Position numbers and translations under genes: made by a program. 60,882 nt of DNA, taken from contig CBFDDH010000012.1 of NCBI GenBank assembly GCA_965603515.1, positions 1-60,882 of the forward strand. Reading direction: 5' to 3'. This stretch comes from JAUVZL01 sp965603515. Lineage in GTDB: Bacteria > Hydrothermota > Tepidihabitantia > SM23-42. This document shows positions 1-9,229 of the stretch, piece by piece; positions within the stretch are counted from its first letter, which is position 1; each line of letters starts with the position of its first letter. The notes beneath the pieces were generated by a model. That model saw only the letters and a list, made by a program, of their open reading frames with translations, was not told the origin of the DNA and ran no database searches.

Positions 1-3000
1 ATAAAATAATAGTAATTGCAATTGCCCTCATACCACTTTGGCTCTTTGGCCAAATCTGGCAAAGGGTTCTCGAGGTATCGGTCGATGATGATTACCTTGC
101 CGGTGCTTATTCCGGAGGAACCAACTACTCAAAACCATACTGGATTGATATTGATGCAGATAATGACTACGATCTATTCATCGGCCAAGAAGGTGGTGGT
201 CTGCACTTCTACCGAAACGACGGCACTGCTTCATCAGCTTCATGGGCATTTGTCGCAGAACAGTTTGAGGACATATATGTTGGTAATCGCGCTTCTCAAA
301 CCTTTGCAGATATAGATGCAGATGGTGACTACGACCTTTTTATCGGCGAACAATGGGGTATCTTATATTACTATCGAAATGAAGGAACGCCATATGTCGA
401 TTCTTTTGTTTTTGTAACGGATAATTATGAAGGAATTGATGTCGGAAGATATTCAGCGCCTTTTTTCTGTGATATTGATAATGATGGTGATCTCGATCTC
501 TTTATTGGTGAACATGCCGGTAATATCAATTATTACAGAAACGACGGCACACCGTCTACACCGTCCTGGACACTTGTCGATGAAGCATGGTTTGGCATTG
601 ATGTAGGGACAAAGAATATCCCGTGGTTCATAGATATTGACGCAGATGGCGATCTCGACCTCTTTATTGGATACTCTGAGGGCACGACTTATTTCTATCG
701 AAATGACGGCACACCGTCTATACCAAATATGGTGTACGTGACTGATAACTATATCGCTGATGTTGGTAATACGAATGCACCATCTTTTGTTGATATTGAC
801 AATGATGGAGATTATGATTTCTTTGTTGGTGAATATATCGGTAATACTAATTTCTACAGGAATACAGGTACTCCATCGAATGCATCATGGAGTTTTATCA
901 GAAGGCATTACCTGACAATCGACATGAACTCTTCAACAACACCAGCACTTGTCGATATTGATAATGATGGTGATTATGACCTTTTTTCAGGAGAATGGGT
1001 AGGTTTTATTGATTATTATAGAAATACCGGCACTTCGACTGATCCTAAATGGGACCTAATTTCAGAAAACTATCTGGGCATTGATGTTGGTGATAACAGC
1101 ACACCAGATTTCGTTAACATCGATAATGACAATGATTTTGATATGTTCATTGGTAACATCACGGGGAATATTTATTATTATCGTAATGACGGCTCTGCTA
1201 CTTCACCGAGTTTTACTTTTGTGTCGAGCAACTACAATAGCATTGATGTTGGTGATAATAGCGCTCCTGCTTTTGTTGATATCGATAATGATAATGATTT
1301 TGATCTTTTCATCGGCAACCTACTCGGCACTATCTGGTACTATCGAAATGACGGAACTGCCTCGACACCTTCATGGACATATATCACAGACACCTACGAA
1401 GGCATTGATATTGAAGAACGCGGCCACCCGACCTTTGCTGACATTGACAACGACAATGATTTTGATCTTTTCATCGGCGAGGCTCTCGGTACTATATATT
1501 ATTACCGTAATGACGGTTCTGCCTCATCACCTTCGTTTACTTTTGTCACGGATGCTTTTGAAGGTATCGACGTGGAAGAAAACTGCGCCCCTTCATTCAT
1601 CGATATAAACAATGATGGAGATCTCGATCTGTTTATCGGTGAACGCTGGGGAGGCTTGAATCATTACGCGCAAATCACAGGCGACCTCGTTCCTCCAGAA
1701 ACTCCCTATATATACGGCGAAAAATCAGGCAATAATATTTATTTTTGGTGGCATCCAGTAACGACCGATACCGCGGGAAATCCTGAAACCGTTAATCACT
1801 ATGTTGTCTACCGTAACACGGTACCGAGTTTTGTACCCGGTCCTGCTGATTCGATCGGCGCCACGTTAGCACCAGACACAACCTTCACTGATATCGGAGC
1901 TCTGAATACCGGTGTCAGTTACTATTATCTCGTCAAAACAGTTGATGTTGCGGATAATCGATCCAAAAAATCCAATATGGGCTATAAATTTGAAAAATCT
2001 GTGAATGAGAACCCCGGCGTGACGAGTGATCGAAACTGGAGCAGTTTACCATGGCATGGTGAGTATACCACGGTTTCAGATCTGACAACAGACCTTAGTC
2101 CATCAGGTGATCCACTTATTGAAGTCAATAATCTACGTGATGACCAGCTTTATGAGAATTACACATATATCCCGGGTTTCGGCTGGCTCGGTACTGATTT
2201 CTCGATAAGCCCAGGGCGTGGCTATGAGCTGGTGACTGATACTGATACAGATGTAGTGCTTGTGGGCTCAAACGATCCTGGTGGTCTGGTCAATCTAAAT
2301 GAAAATTCTGGAGCGGTTAGCGACCGCAATTGGACTTCTATCCCCTACAATGCGATATATCTTACAGTATCCGGTATTACAACAGAATACAGCCCATCAG
2401 GTGATCCGCTCATTGAAGTCAATAATCTGCGTGATGATCAACTTTATGAAAACTACACGTATATCCCTGGTTTTGGCTGGCTCGGCACTGATTTCTCGAT
2501 AAGCCCAGGACGTGGCTATGAACTGGTGGTCGATACCGATGCAACATGGAATCCGACTGAATACAGTAATGAAGCTGATAAGGAAATATCATTTGCACAG
2601 CACGTTAGGAACACAGCTATGGATGTTTATTTAGGTACATTAACTGAACCAATTCGTTTCCCCGCATGGTTTATTAAGGATGTTGATTGCAATTCATCAG
2701 ATCCAATACTAAAGAACAAAACAAACTTTGATGATGCAAAATGCTATTGGCCAACGACCGAAACATCGAAACGAATAAACAACCATCGTGAAGCCGGTAT
2801 TTCACACATTGTACTCGCCTATCTGAATATGCAGGATTTCAAAAATCTTGTATTTACAGCCTATCGCGTTGACCAAGCCGATGACATATTGACTGAAAAT
2901 GTAATCGGGTGCGGTACAGTACAGAAAGAAAAACACGGTGCTCTTTGGTTCAACACTGGCAATTTCAAAAAACCTTGGCAAGATGGTGAAGAAGTTATCC

Positions 3001-3623
3001 TTATCATTGAAGCATTAAACGATAATAAAAGCCATTTTTTTGTTATCAATTTCCTCCTGGACAAAAGTATTGATATCCAAAATCTCGGGGAGGTAGAACT
3101 CTATCCAATACCTGAACCAATGTTGAAAACACATGCTCGTACAGTATGGTGGGATGAAATAGCAAATGTGAATATCATAGGCTACAGTTTATACAATGGA
3201 TATGAACGGCTCAATGATATTATTATCATTGGCAACGAGTACTCATCCGATGTCGATGGAGTACACCTAAAACCCGTATTCAAAGGCGGGTATGAGACGG
3301 TGTATAATTCTCATGAATCAACTGACAGACAAACTGACCATATTCCTATTGTCTGTGCGTTCGATATCTTTCCTAACCCGGTTGTCAGTAAAACAGTTAT
3401 TGAATATGCACTCCCGTACAAAACAAAAGTCAATATTAATGTCTATGATGTCAGCGGTCGACGCGTGAAAACATTGACCGCAAAGACACACGATGCAGGC
3501 TACTATACTATAAATTGGAATGGTTACGACGATAATGACAGAAAAGTCTCTGCTGGTGTCTATCTTATTCAAATAAACACACAATCTTTTAGTTCGGAAC
3601 GCAAGATTATCGTAGTTCACTAG
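1..3623 (+). CDS. Secreted FG-GAP/VCBS repeat protein with C-terminal sorting domain (5' end cut off)
   Basis: The reading frame is open from base 3, so the start codon lies just before the window. The first residues (K-I-I-V-I-A-I-A-L-I-P-L-W-L-F-G-Q) are a signal peptide missing only its first residue or so. About 1206 residues are visible. Residues about 45-560 are tandem FG-GAP units of about 57 residues with the calcium-binding pattern D-I-D-x-D-x-D-x-D-L-F-I-G. A fibronectin-III-like domain follows (about 562-660), then two nearly identical 98-residue modules (about 667-860, period 294 bp at DNA level). The last 85 residues are a FlgD/Por-type domain (FPNPV, YDVSGRRVKTL, AGVYLIQ). It is probably a cell-surface protein. 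An internal ATG at 729 is not the real start. The substrate or partner is unknown. Confidence 0.9.
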   Translation, partial: KIIVIAIALIPLWLFGQIWQRVLEVSVDDDYLAGAYSGGTNYSKPYWIDIDADNDYDLFIGQEGGGLHFYRNDGTASSASWAFVAEQFEDIYVGNRASQTFADIDADGDYDLFIGEQWGILYYYRNEGTPYVDSFVFVTDNYEGIDVGRYSAPFFCDIDNDGDLDLFIGEHAGNINYYRNDGTPSTPSWTLVDEAWFGIDVGTKNIPWFIDIDADGDLDLFIGYSEGTTYFYRNDGTPSIPNMVYVTDNYIADVGNTNAPSFVDIDNDGDYDFFVGEYIGNTNFYRNTGTPSNASWSFIRRHYLTIDMNSSTTPALVDIDNDGDYDLFSGEWVGFIDYYRNTGTSTDPKWDLISENYLGIDVGDNSTPDFVNIDNDNDFDMFIGNITGNIYYYRNDGSATSPSFTFVSSNYNSIDVGDNSAPAFVDIDNDNDFDLFIGNLLGTIWYYRNDGTASTPSWTYITDTYEGIDIEERGHPTFADIDNDNDFDLFIGEALGTIYYYRNDGSASSPSFTFVTDAFEGIDVEENCAPSFIDINNDGDLDLFIGERWGGLNHYAQITGDLVPPETPYIYGEKSGNNIYFWWHPVTTDTAGNPETVNHYVVYRNTVPSFVPGPADSIGATLAPDTTFTDIGALNTGVSYYYLVKTVDVADNRSKKSNMGYKFEKSVNENPGVTSDRNWSSLPWHGEYTTVSDLTTDLSPSGDPLIEVNNLRDDQLYENYTYIPGFGWLGTDFSISPGRGYELVTDTDTDVVLVGSNDPGGLVNLNENSGAVSDRNWTSIPYNAIYLTVSGITTEYSPSGDPLIEVNNLRDDQLYENYTYIPGFGWLGTDFSISPGRGYELVVDTDATWNPTEYSNEADKEISFAQHVRNTAMDVYLGTLTEPIRFPAWFIKDVDCNSSDPILKNKTNFDDAKCYWPTTETSKRINNHREAGISHIVLAYLNMQDFKNLVFTAYRVDQADDILTENVIGCGTVQKEKHGALWFNTGNFKKPWQDGEEVILIIEALNDNKSHFFVINFLLDKSIDIQNLGEVELYPIPEPMLKTHARTVWWDEIANVNIIGYSLYNGYERLNDIIIIGNEYSSDVDGVHLKPVFKGGYETVYNSHESTDRQTDHIPIVCAFDIFPNPVVSKTVIEYALPYKTKVNINVYDVSGRRVKTLTAKTHDAGYYTINWNGYDDNDRKVSAGVYLIQINTQSFSSERKIIVVH

Positions 3624-3638
3624 ACATAAGGAGATAAA

Positions 3639-4724
3639 ATGAATATTAAAAAAACACTGTGTGTTCTTGCAATATTCCTCCCAGGTATTTTGCTTTATGG
3701 GCAGAAATCCCTTTACCAGTTTTTGGAAAACTGGCCTGCCAGCTATGATACGACAGGCAACCATTGGTTTGTCTATAATATCAATAAAGCAGAGACTCAT
3801 TTTGTCACGGAAACTTCAGTGTCTTCTCAAACCACAACTACACTCTGGATGGCGCAAATAGGTAATTTCAATGGTGGAGTGAATCCATGGCTTCCTGGAG
3901 ATACTCTGGTTGCTCTGGGTTCAATCGATACCGCGTATATTACTGATCCAGGAGGGTATGGTGATAATCCTAATCATTGCGGCTTCTATTGGTTATTCGG
4001 TGACACAATAAACAGTGCAACGCCCGAAGCATGGCTGCCCGCGGATACGGTGCGACCACTCCCTCAACCAACGGCTACCCAGGTCGGAGTCAATATCGAG
4101 ATAGCAATTCCCAACCCATATCAAACCACTTCTGATATTAATAACTATAATGTACTCGGGTATTGGGTATGGGCAGATACTACTGGCTCGGGTACACCCA
4201 GTAAGTTTGACAAGGAAGTCGGATTCGTCTCGGTTGACGGTGGCGCAGGCGATACGACCGCATACTTGCACCCTGTTGCAGGTAATTATGTTGATGGTCA
4301 AACGCTTTACTGGACATACCATCTTGTGGCAACACCTGATACTGGTGGTTCAACATGTCCGGGATATTCAACATACTACTTGTCGCGAAATTCCAATCCC
4401 ATTATTATCATCGGGATCGAAGAAACATCATCCACTGCACCATACAACCCGACAATTCAAGCCTACCCTAACCCATTCGGCGGTAAAATAGACATTAGTT
4501 TGAACGCGGGATTAAATACAGAACATGTACGGCTGAAAATCTTCAATGCAGCTGGTAATTTGGTTAAAACGTACTTGCCATTGATAAGCTCTCCTTACTC
4601 CAATGCGGTTATTACTTGGTACGGCCTTGACCAAATGGGCAACAAGGTTCCAGCCGGTGTCTATTTCGTGAAGTTAGAAGCAGCAGGTCACGCAATTATC
4701 GAAAAAATCGTGAAAGTCGAATAA
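3639..4724 (+). CDS. Secreted protein with C-terminal sorting domain
   Basis: The gene starts 15 nt after the previous stop with a good ribosome site (AAGGAG), so the two are probably co-transcribed. The 361-residue product has a signal peptide ending near L-L-Y-G-Q. Residues about 150-255 resemble a fibronectin-like beta domain that ends in a YYLSRNSNP segment. Residues about 275-361 are the FlgD/Por-type C-terminal domain (YPNPFGGKIDISL, IFNAAGNLVKTY, AGVYFVKLE). No catalytic motif is recognised. The likely role is an exported surface or extracellular protein delivered by the same pathway as its neighbour. Confidence 0.85.
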   Translation: MNIKKTLCVLAIFLPGILLYGQKSLYQFLENWPASYDTTGNHWFVYNINKAETHFVTETSVSSQTTTTLWMAQIGNFNGGVNPWLPGDTLVALGSIDTAYITDPGGYGDNPNHCGFYWLFGDTINSATPEAWLPADTVRPLPQPTATQVGVNIEIAIPNPYQTTSDINNYNVLGYWVWADTTGSGTPSKFDKEVGFVSVDGGAGDTTAYLHPVAGNYVDGQTLYWTYHLVATPDTGGSTCPGYSTYYLSRNSNPIIIIGIEETSSTAPYNPTIQAYPNPFGGKIDISLNAGLNTEHVRLKIFNAAGNLVKTYLPLISSPYSNAVITWYGLDQMGNKVPAGVYFVKLEAAGHAIIEKIVKVE

Positions 4725-4825
4725 AATTTATAATACGCTGGAAAGATAAATAATACGCATCAGTATTAAGAACGGTTTTAACTTCATCTAAACCGACAGT
4801 ATAAATCAATTGTTCTAATTGTATA

Positions 4826-4853
4826 TTGACAAAGGGGTATATACTCTTATAAT
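4826..4853 (+). promoter_or_regulatory. Sigma-70-type promoter, perfect boxes
   Basis: TTGACA (4826-4831), a 16-bp spacer, and TATAAT (4848-4853) stand about 25 bp before the start codon of the gene at 4879. Confidence 0.85.
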
Positions 4854-4878
4854 ATCTAAGTATAAAAAAGGAGCTATT

Positions 4879-5268
4879 ATGGGTAAGATGTGGTTATATC
4901 TTGGAATGATCATTCTCCTCTTTGCTATTGCATGTACTGAAACAGACACTCTATTGAGTTTGGTACCGCCCGTACTCATCTCACCGGAAAATGGTTCAAC
5001 AATTACTGAGAACCCACCGATTTTTGTCTGGCATGCTGTCGAAGGTGATTCTTGTGATATGGTATATCGTATTGATATCGCCAGTGATTCGACTTTCACT
5101 TCAAGCTCACTCGTGATATCAACAATGTGTTTATTGCCCGACACTATATTTACACCTCAAGATTCTATTGCATCGGGAACTTATTACTGGAGAATGTGTA
5201 CACGCCAGAATGCCTGAAGCGGTGAACAGGGGGATTGGTCTAATCCCTTTGAATTCATCGTTCAGTGA
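4879..5268 (+). CDS. Putative lipoprotein, Ig/Fn3-like, with one in-frame UGA (codon 113)
   Basis: The ATG at 4879 follows AAAAGGAG; an earlier in-frame start at 4819 lies inside the promoter and is rejected. The signal peptide ends in a lipobox (L-F-A-I-A-C). The rest looks like a single Ig/Fn3-like domain (PPVLISPENGSTI, FVWHAVEG, YRIDIASDSTF, GTYYWRMC). The frame meets TGA at 5215-5217, then continues with S-G-E-Q-G-D-W-S-N-P-F-E-F-I-V-Q, which completes the last strands of the domain, and ends at a tandem TGA TGA (5266-5271). The stretch after the TGA is therefore probably translated. The codon may encode selenocysteine (a SECIS-like hairpin follows), or the gene may carry a nonsense mutation of a Gly (GGA) or Trp (TGG) codon. 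Full length would be 129 residues. Confidence 0.7.
5228..5250 (+). promoter_or_regulatory. SECIS-like stem-loop after in-frame UGA
   Basis: Starting 10 nt after the UGA, a 9-bp stem (three outer pairs A-U/G-U, then GGGAUU with AAUCCC) closes a five-base loop GGUCU. The first loop G is 20 nt after the UGA. From memory, the E. coli fdhF SECIS has loop AGGUCU with its GGUCU starting 19 nt after the UGA. No bulged U like that of fdhF is evident. Confidence 0.5.
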
Positions 5269-5293
5269 TGACTAAATAAACATTGGAGGTATT

Positions 5294-6307
5294 ATGAAAA
5301 AAATACTCCTGGGATTGACCATATTTGCATTAATATGGATGGGCTGCGGAGGCGCTGATACCGAAGCGCCAACTGTGAATATCACAGCCCCTACAAATGG
5401 CTCAATTGTCAGCGGTACGGTCAATATATCCATCGGTGCTACTGATAACGAAGCAGTCGAGCGGATAGAGCTCTACATAAACGATACACTCGTAGCGACC
5501 CTCACTGCTCAACCATATTTCCATTCATGGATAACAGATTCCCTACTGAACAATTCATCGCATGACATTTTCGCAAGGGCATATGATACCGAAGAAAACG
5601 AGGGTACATCGCCTACTATTACAATCACAATATTCAATGATACGACCGGTATCGCTATCTTTATCTGGAATTATGATGCGCTCGATGTATTTGATGACCC
5701 TGATCTTGGAGCTACAATAGACTGCGCTTATTGGTTGGAACAAACGCTCCTTGCTAATGGGCACGCTTATACTAAAAGCACCGCTTTGCCAGCGAGCCTT
5801 GATCCCTATGATATTGTTTTTGTTACGCTTGGCTGGTTCCGCTGCTGAAGCGACTATTCGATACTTGTTCCGGCGGAACAAGCAATACTAACGAATTTTC
5901 TTGACCAGTGTAATAGTCTTTATATTGTAGGATGTGATTTTGGAGCGTATAATTCGACCACTGAACTCTATCAGAGATTTGCCTGTAATTATCTCAACGA
6001 TGGGAATCCTCCAACAGTTGGCAATGTAAATAGTGTAAGTGGTCAGAGCGGTACCATTGCTCAGGGTCTAGACTATAGTTACCTGTATCAACAGGGGCCT
6101 GATTCCTATGTCGATCTTATCAGCACCAATGGCGGGACTATGATCTACCAATGCCAGAATCCATCTGGTCGGGCTGTCCTTTATGAAGATACGACAAGCG
6201 CATACAGGACGATCCATTCAACCTTTATTTTCGGCGCACTGCGCGATGGCGCGAGCGTTAAACAAGATTTAATGGCGGCCTATCTAGATTATCTCTCAGG
6301 GAATTAG
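5294..6307 (+). CDS. Putative lipoprotein: Ig-like domain plus Rossmann-like domain, with one in-frame UGA (codon 185)
   Basis: A good ribosome site (TGGAGG) precedes the ATG. The signal peptide ends in a lipobox-like I-W-M-G-C. Residues about 25-115 form a bacterial Ig-like domain (APTVNITAPTNGSIVSG, IGATDNEAVERIELYIND). Residues about 120-337 resemble the glutamine-amidotransferase-like/Rossmann domain common in secreted proteins of this type (DPYDIVFVTLGW, LYIVGCD, ending LMAAYLDYLSGN). TGA at 5846-5848 falls within that domain in the context R-C-UGA-S, and the frame continues for 152 more codons with clear domain character. Cysteines occur at several places where I would expect glycine (Q-C-N, V-G-C-D). 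The codon may be selenocysteine, suppressed, or a mutation. Confidence 0.7.
5864..5882 (+). promoter_or_regulatory. SECIS-like stem-loop after in-frame UGA
   Basis: A perfect 8-bp stem (CUUGUUCC with GGAACAAG) closes the tri-loop GGC. The loop begins 24 nt after the UGA and its first two bases are G. Confidence 0.45.
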
Positions 6308-6379
6308 TGCAATAGACTAATATCCAAACTATTATCTGGGTAGTTCCAGTCATATTCTTGAACTGCCCAAACGCTTCGT

Positions 6380-6688
6380 CTAATCTTTCAATCTCAACTC
6401 GCCTTTTACCCGAACTTCATCTTTGATTTCTATTCTTACAGGCCAGGGATCATCTATTTTAACCTTGATCGCCTGGGATGGATATGCACTCCACTCCGCA
6501 ATGTCTATTTTCACAGGGCTTTTAATCACAACTTCGATCGGTTGCTTCAGTACTATATTAGAGGATTGCGCACTGGCTTCCTGTGCAAAGGCAACCGGTA
6601 TGTGCAGCATTTTGTCGACTGCAAGGATTGTCAGCATAACCGCGATCCATATAAGCACAAATTTAAGGGTTTTATCTTTACCTATCAT
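6380..6688 (-). CDS. Small membrane-anchored periplasmic protein, unknown function
   Basis: The start is the ATG at 6688, preceded by GGAGGT; an ATG four codons upstream overlaps that ribosome site. The 102-residue product has a basic start, one hydrophobic segment (about residues 9-27, VLIWIAVMLTILAVDKML) and a periplasmic tail rich in alternating valine and isoleucine, suggestive of beta strands (VVIKSPVKIDIAEW, VRIEIKDEVRVKGELRL). I do not recognise a family. It lies alone on the minus strand between two plus-strand exported-protein genes. Confidence 0.65.
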   Translation of the reverse strand: MIGKDKTLKFVLIWIAVMLTILAVDKMLHIPVAFAQEASAQSSNIVLKQPIEVVIKSPVKIDIAEWSAYPSQAIKVKIDDPWPVRIEIKDEVRVKGELRLKD

Positions 6689-6840
6689 ATTTACCTCCAC
6701 AATTTTTGTTCAAATATACGATTTGACTAAGAAATTCAGTGTCCCGAGCTTGCTGAAAGTCTCAAGCCTACCGAGAGGTCGAGGAACTTCCTTTACTGCA
6801 AGTCTAAACAGAATATACTCTAAGTCAATCATATTCTATC

Positions 6841-6868
6841 TTGACATCGTTGAGCCTGGTGATATAAT
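6841..6868 (+). promoter_or_regulatory. Sigma-70-type promoter, perfect boxes
   Basis: TTGACA (6841-6846), a 16-bp spacer and TATAAT (6863-6868) lie just upstream of the small ORF at 6889 and the gene at 7008. Confidence 0.85.
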
Positions 6869-6888
6869 TGATAAATGAGGAAGTGAAT

Positions 6889-7011
6889 ATGTTATTGCTA
6901 TTATTATTTACCAGCCCTTTTACATTCAGACCAAACGCGGATATCAAACTGGCTGCGCATAGGGCTGAATTCACCTGGAACTGGGTTGGATCAGAAGGTA
7001 GGATTATATGA
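6889..7011 (+). CDS. Small ORF (40 residues), coupled to the next gene
   Basis: This ORF starts 20 nt after a perfect promoter, has a short ribosome site (GAGGAA) and begins M-L-L-L-L-L-F-T-S-P-F, a signal-like start. Its stop overlaps the next start as ATGA at 7008, the usual sign of translational coupling. It could be a leader peptide or a short secreted peptide. There is no homology evidence, so the call rests on position. Confidence 0.45.
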   Translation: MLLLLLFTSPFTFRPNADIKLAAHRAEFTWNWVGSEGRII

Positions 7012-7580
7012 AACTCACAAGCAGCAAAGTAGTCGCATTACTCCTGTGTCTCATTAGCATATCTAGTTTCATGACTGCACAGGAAACCGCAGTTGGAGGA
7101 TACGGACATGTATATGTGATTAATTTGTCTTCATACCACGCAAGAGTTTTTATTGATGGCTATGACCGTGGTAGTGTCTGGTGCGGAGCTACACTGAAGT
7201 TGGTTGTAGTTAACGGTGAACACACAATCTCGGCTCAAGAATACGAGAACGCCAGCATAACCTGGGGACCCTCACCACTATCTGTGTATGATGACGAGTG
7301 GGAATGGACCTTGAATAATCCATCCATACCAGAAGAAGAATATACTACCCAGTTCAGTAATCTATATGTCATAAATAGCACCGGATATGATATTCGTATT
7401 TTCGTTGATGGACATGAAAAAGGAACTGCCTTGGCCGGCGGCACTTTCACAACAACACTGCAAGGCGGCTACTCTTATGAATTGTACGGCGAGGAATATC
7501 AAAAAGGCGAGATATGGTGGGGCCCGGAATCCATTTATCTTGAGAAAGGCGAGGATTATGAATGGACTCTCACGCCATAG
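7008..7580 (+). CDS. Secreted protein with two tandem PEGA-like domains
   Basis: The 190-residue product has a signal peptide (residues 1-24, ending M-T-A-Q-E). Two similar units of about 70 residues follow: residues about 33-104 (VYVINLSSYHARVFIDG ... WEWTLNN) and about 117-190 (LYVINSTGYDIRIFVDG ... YEWTLTP). Each contains a [VI]xI[DF]xDGxxxG turn like that of PEGA surface domains and a WGP motif near its end. The start overlaps the small ORF before it. The function is unknown; a surface or envelope role is likely. Confidence 0.8.
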   Translation: MKLTSSKVVALLLCLISISSFMTAQETAVGGYGHVYVINLSSYHARVFIDGYDRGSVWCGATLKLVVVNGEHTISAQEYENASITWGPSPLSVYDDEWEWTLNNPSIPEEEYTTQFSNLYVINSTGYDIRIFVDGHEKGTALAGGTFTTTLQGGYSYELYGEEYQKGEIWWGPESIYLEKGEDYEWTLTP

Positions 7581-7595
7581 TTCCCCTTCATACAT

Positions 7596-8471
7596 ATGCG
7601 ATATTATGGTACAGTAATTAGACCGCCGAGTGAGGCGAGTTCGTATATACTACAGATCACGTATGGATGCTCTCATAATGACTGCACCTTTTGTCCGACC
7701 TATCTTGATAAACCATTCAAAGTAAGACCTATAAATGAAGTATTAGAAGATATCGAAACAGCACAAAATGCCATGCCAAAAATGCGCAGGGTTTTCCTGG
7801 CTGACGGTAATGCAATGGTTTTACCAACCCGGCAACTCATGCGCATACACGATGCGCTCAATGCTGCTTTCCCAGAACTCCAGAGAATCGGCATTTATGC
7901 TAATGCTAAAGACATACTCGCTAAGACCGATCAGGAACTCATAGAGCTTTACCACAAAAAACTCTCAATAATCTATATCGGACTCGAGAGCGGAAGCAAT
8001 GAAGTATTAAAACGTGTGAATAAAGGAGCAACTGCTGAGGAGATGATTAAAGCTGTCCTAAAAGTACAGAAAGCGGGTTTTAAGGTTTCGGTAATCGGTC
8101 TTCTCGGTTTGGCAGGGATTACCCTTTGGAAAAAACATGCCATAGCTACTGGTAAAGCAATAAGTGCAATGAGTCCACGATTTTTCTCTTTGCTAACCGT
8201 AATGGTCGCACCCGGCACTGTACTTCATGAGCAGCAGGATCAAGGAGCATTTATTCTACCTCAACCCCTTGAAATGCTAAAAGAAATGAGAGTAATAATA
8301 GAAAACACTGATGTCCATGCAGGATGCATCTTTCGTACTAATCACGCATCTAACTATCTAGCGCTCGAAGGTCGTCTTCCCAAAGATAAAGAAAGACTGC
8401 TGCAGATCATTGACTCAGCGCTGGCAAAGGGCGAATCAAACCTTAGACCTGAGTATTTAAGAGGGCTATAA
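7596..8471 (+). CDS. Radical SAM protein
   Basis: The 291-residue product has the iron-sulfur cluster motif near residues 29-37 (C-S-H-N-D-C-T-F-C; spacing CxxxxCxxC, a variant of the usual CxxxCxxC). Further motifs are FLADGNAM, YIGLESGSNEVLKRVNKG and VSVIGLLGLAG, as in the Elp3/MiaB-like fold of radical SAM enzymes. It lacks an obvious extra cluster domain. The reaction cannot be assigned. It starts 15 nt after the previous gene with no clear ribosome site. Confidence 0.85.
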   Translation: MRYYGTVIRPPSEASSYILQITYGCSHNDCTFCPTYLDKPFKVRPINEVLEDIETAQNAMPKMRRVFLADGNAMVLPTRQLMRIHDALNAAFPELQRIGIYANAKDILAKTDQELIELYHKKLSIIYIGLESGSNEVLKRVNKGATAEEMIKAVLKVQKAGFKVSVIGLLGLAGITLWKKHAIATGKAISAMSPRFFSLLTVMVAPGTVLHEQQDQGAFILPQPLEMLKEMRVIIENTDVHAGCIFRTNHASNYLALEGRLPKDKERLLQIIDSALAKGESNLRPEYLRGL

Positions 8472-8503
8472 AACCGAACAACCGAACACCTGCTCTCACA
8501 ATC

Positions 8504-9229
8504 TCATTCCTCTATATGTTCACCAGTCATCGGAACAAATCTGACCGGAACAATACTTCTGGTCTTGATTTCACCATCGCTCTTTTCGAGCAGTTTTAGT
8601 TCCTGATAAAGGGTTCCTACCGGGATAATTATCCTGCCACCTTGAGCCAGTTGTTCGATAAGTGGCTGGGGAATATAAGGAGGCGCACATGTTACAATGA
8701 TGGCATCAAATGGAGCATGCTCTTCCCAACCGATATAACCATCTCCACACTTAACTGTGATGTTAGTGTAGCCAAGTTCCTTTAGAAGCCTCTGAGATCC
8801 CTTAGCCAGTGCCTCGATTATTTCAATGGAATACACATCTTTTGCCAATTCCGCCAATATGGCTGCTTGATAACCTGAGCCTGTTCCTATCTCTAATACC
8901 TTTTCATTTCCACTCAGTGCTAAGAGCTCGGTCATCAAAGCCACCACATAAGGTTGAGAGATTGTTTGATCCTCTTCAATGGGTAATGGCCGATCAGTAT
9001 AGGCAAGAGACTTAAACGCATGAGGAACAAACTTATGTCTTTCTACCTTAAGCATCGCGTTTAGCACTCTTTCATCTTTAATACCCCTACTTTTCAACTG
9101 TGTTTCAACCATTTTTTCTCTCATTGAGAGAAAATCTACCTTTGGCTTTTCAACTCCAGAATCTTTCGTAGAACTTCTACAAAATAATGATAAGGATAGT
9201 AGTATCATACAAAGAGTAAATGCCTTCAT
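8504..9229 (-). CDS. pcm: Protein-L-isoaspartate O-methyltransferase, exported (lipoprotein) form
   Basis: The enzyme repairs isoaspartyl residues using S-adenosylmethionine. The SAM site is seen as VLEIGTGSGYQAAILAELA, preceded by the family's DRPLPIEEDQTISQPY and followed by the C-terminal RFVPMTGE. The start is the ATG at 9229 after AAGGAGG; an upstream frame extension to 9340 is rejected. The first 20 residues are a signal peptide with a lipobox (L-S-L-F-C), so the enzyme is probably anchored outside the cytoplasm, which fits a cell that exports many proteins. It ends in TGA. Confidence 0.92.
   Translation of the reverse strand: MKAFTLCMILLSLSLFCRSSTKDSGVEKPKVDFLSMREKMVETQLKSRGIKDERVLNAMLKVERHKFVPHAFKSLAYTDRPLPIEEDQTISQPYVVALMTELLALSGNEKVLEIGTGSGYQAAILAELAKDVYSIEIIEALAKGSQRLLKELGYTNITVKCGDGYIGWEEHAPFDAIIVTCAPPYIPQPLIEQLAQGGRIIIPVGTLYQELKLLEKSDGEIKTRSIVPVRFVPMTGEHIEE

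Noticed and set aside
1081..1608. Long ORF inside the FG-GAP gene
   Set aside because: It is a frame shadow of the repeated FG-GAP codons, with low-complexity Leu/Ile/Met composition and no ribosome site.
3318..3800. 160-residue minus-strand ORF across the end of the first gene
   Set aside because: It is antisense to two well-supported genes and shows no recognisable domain.
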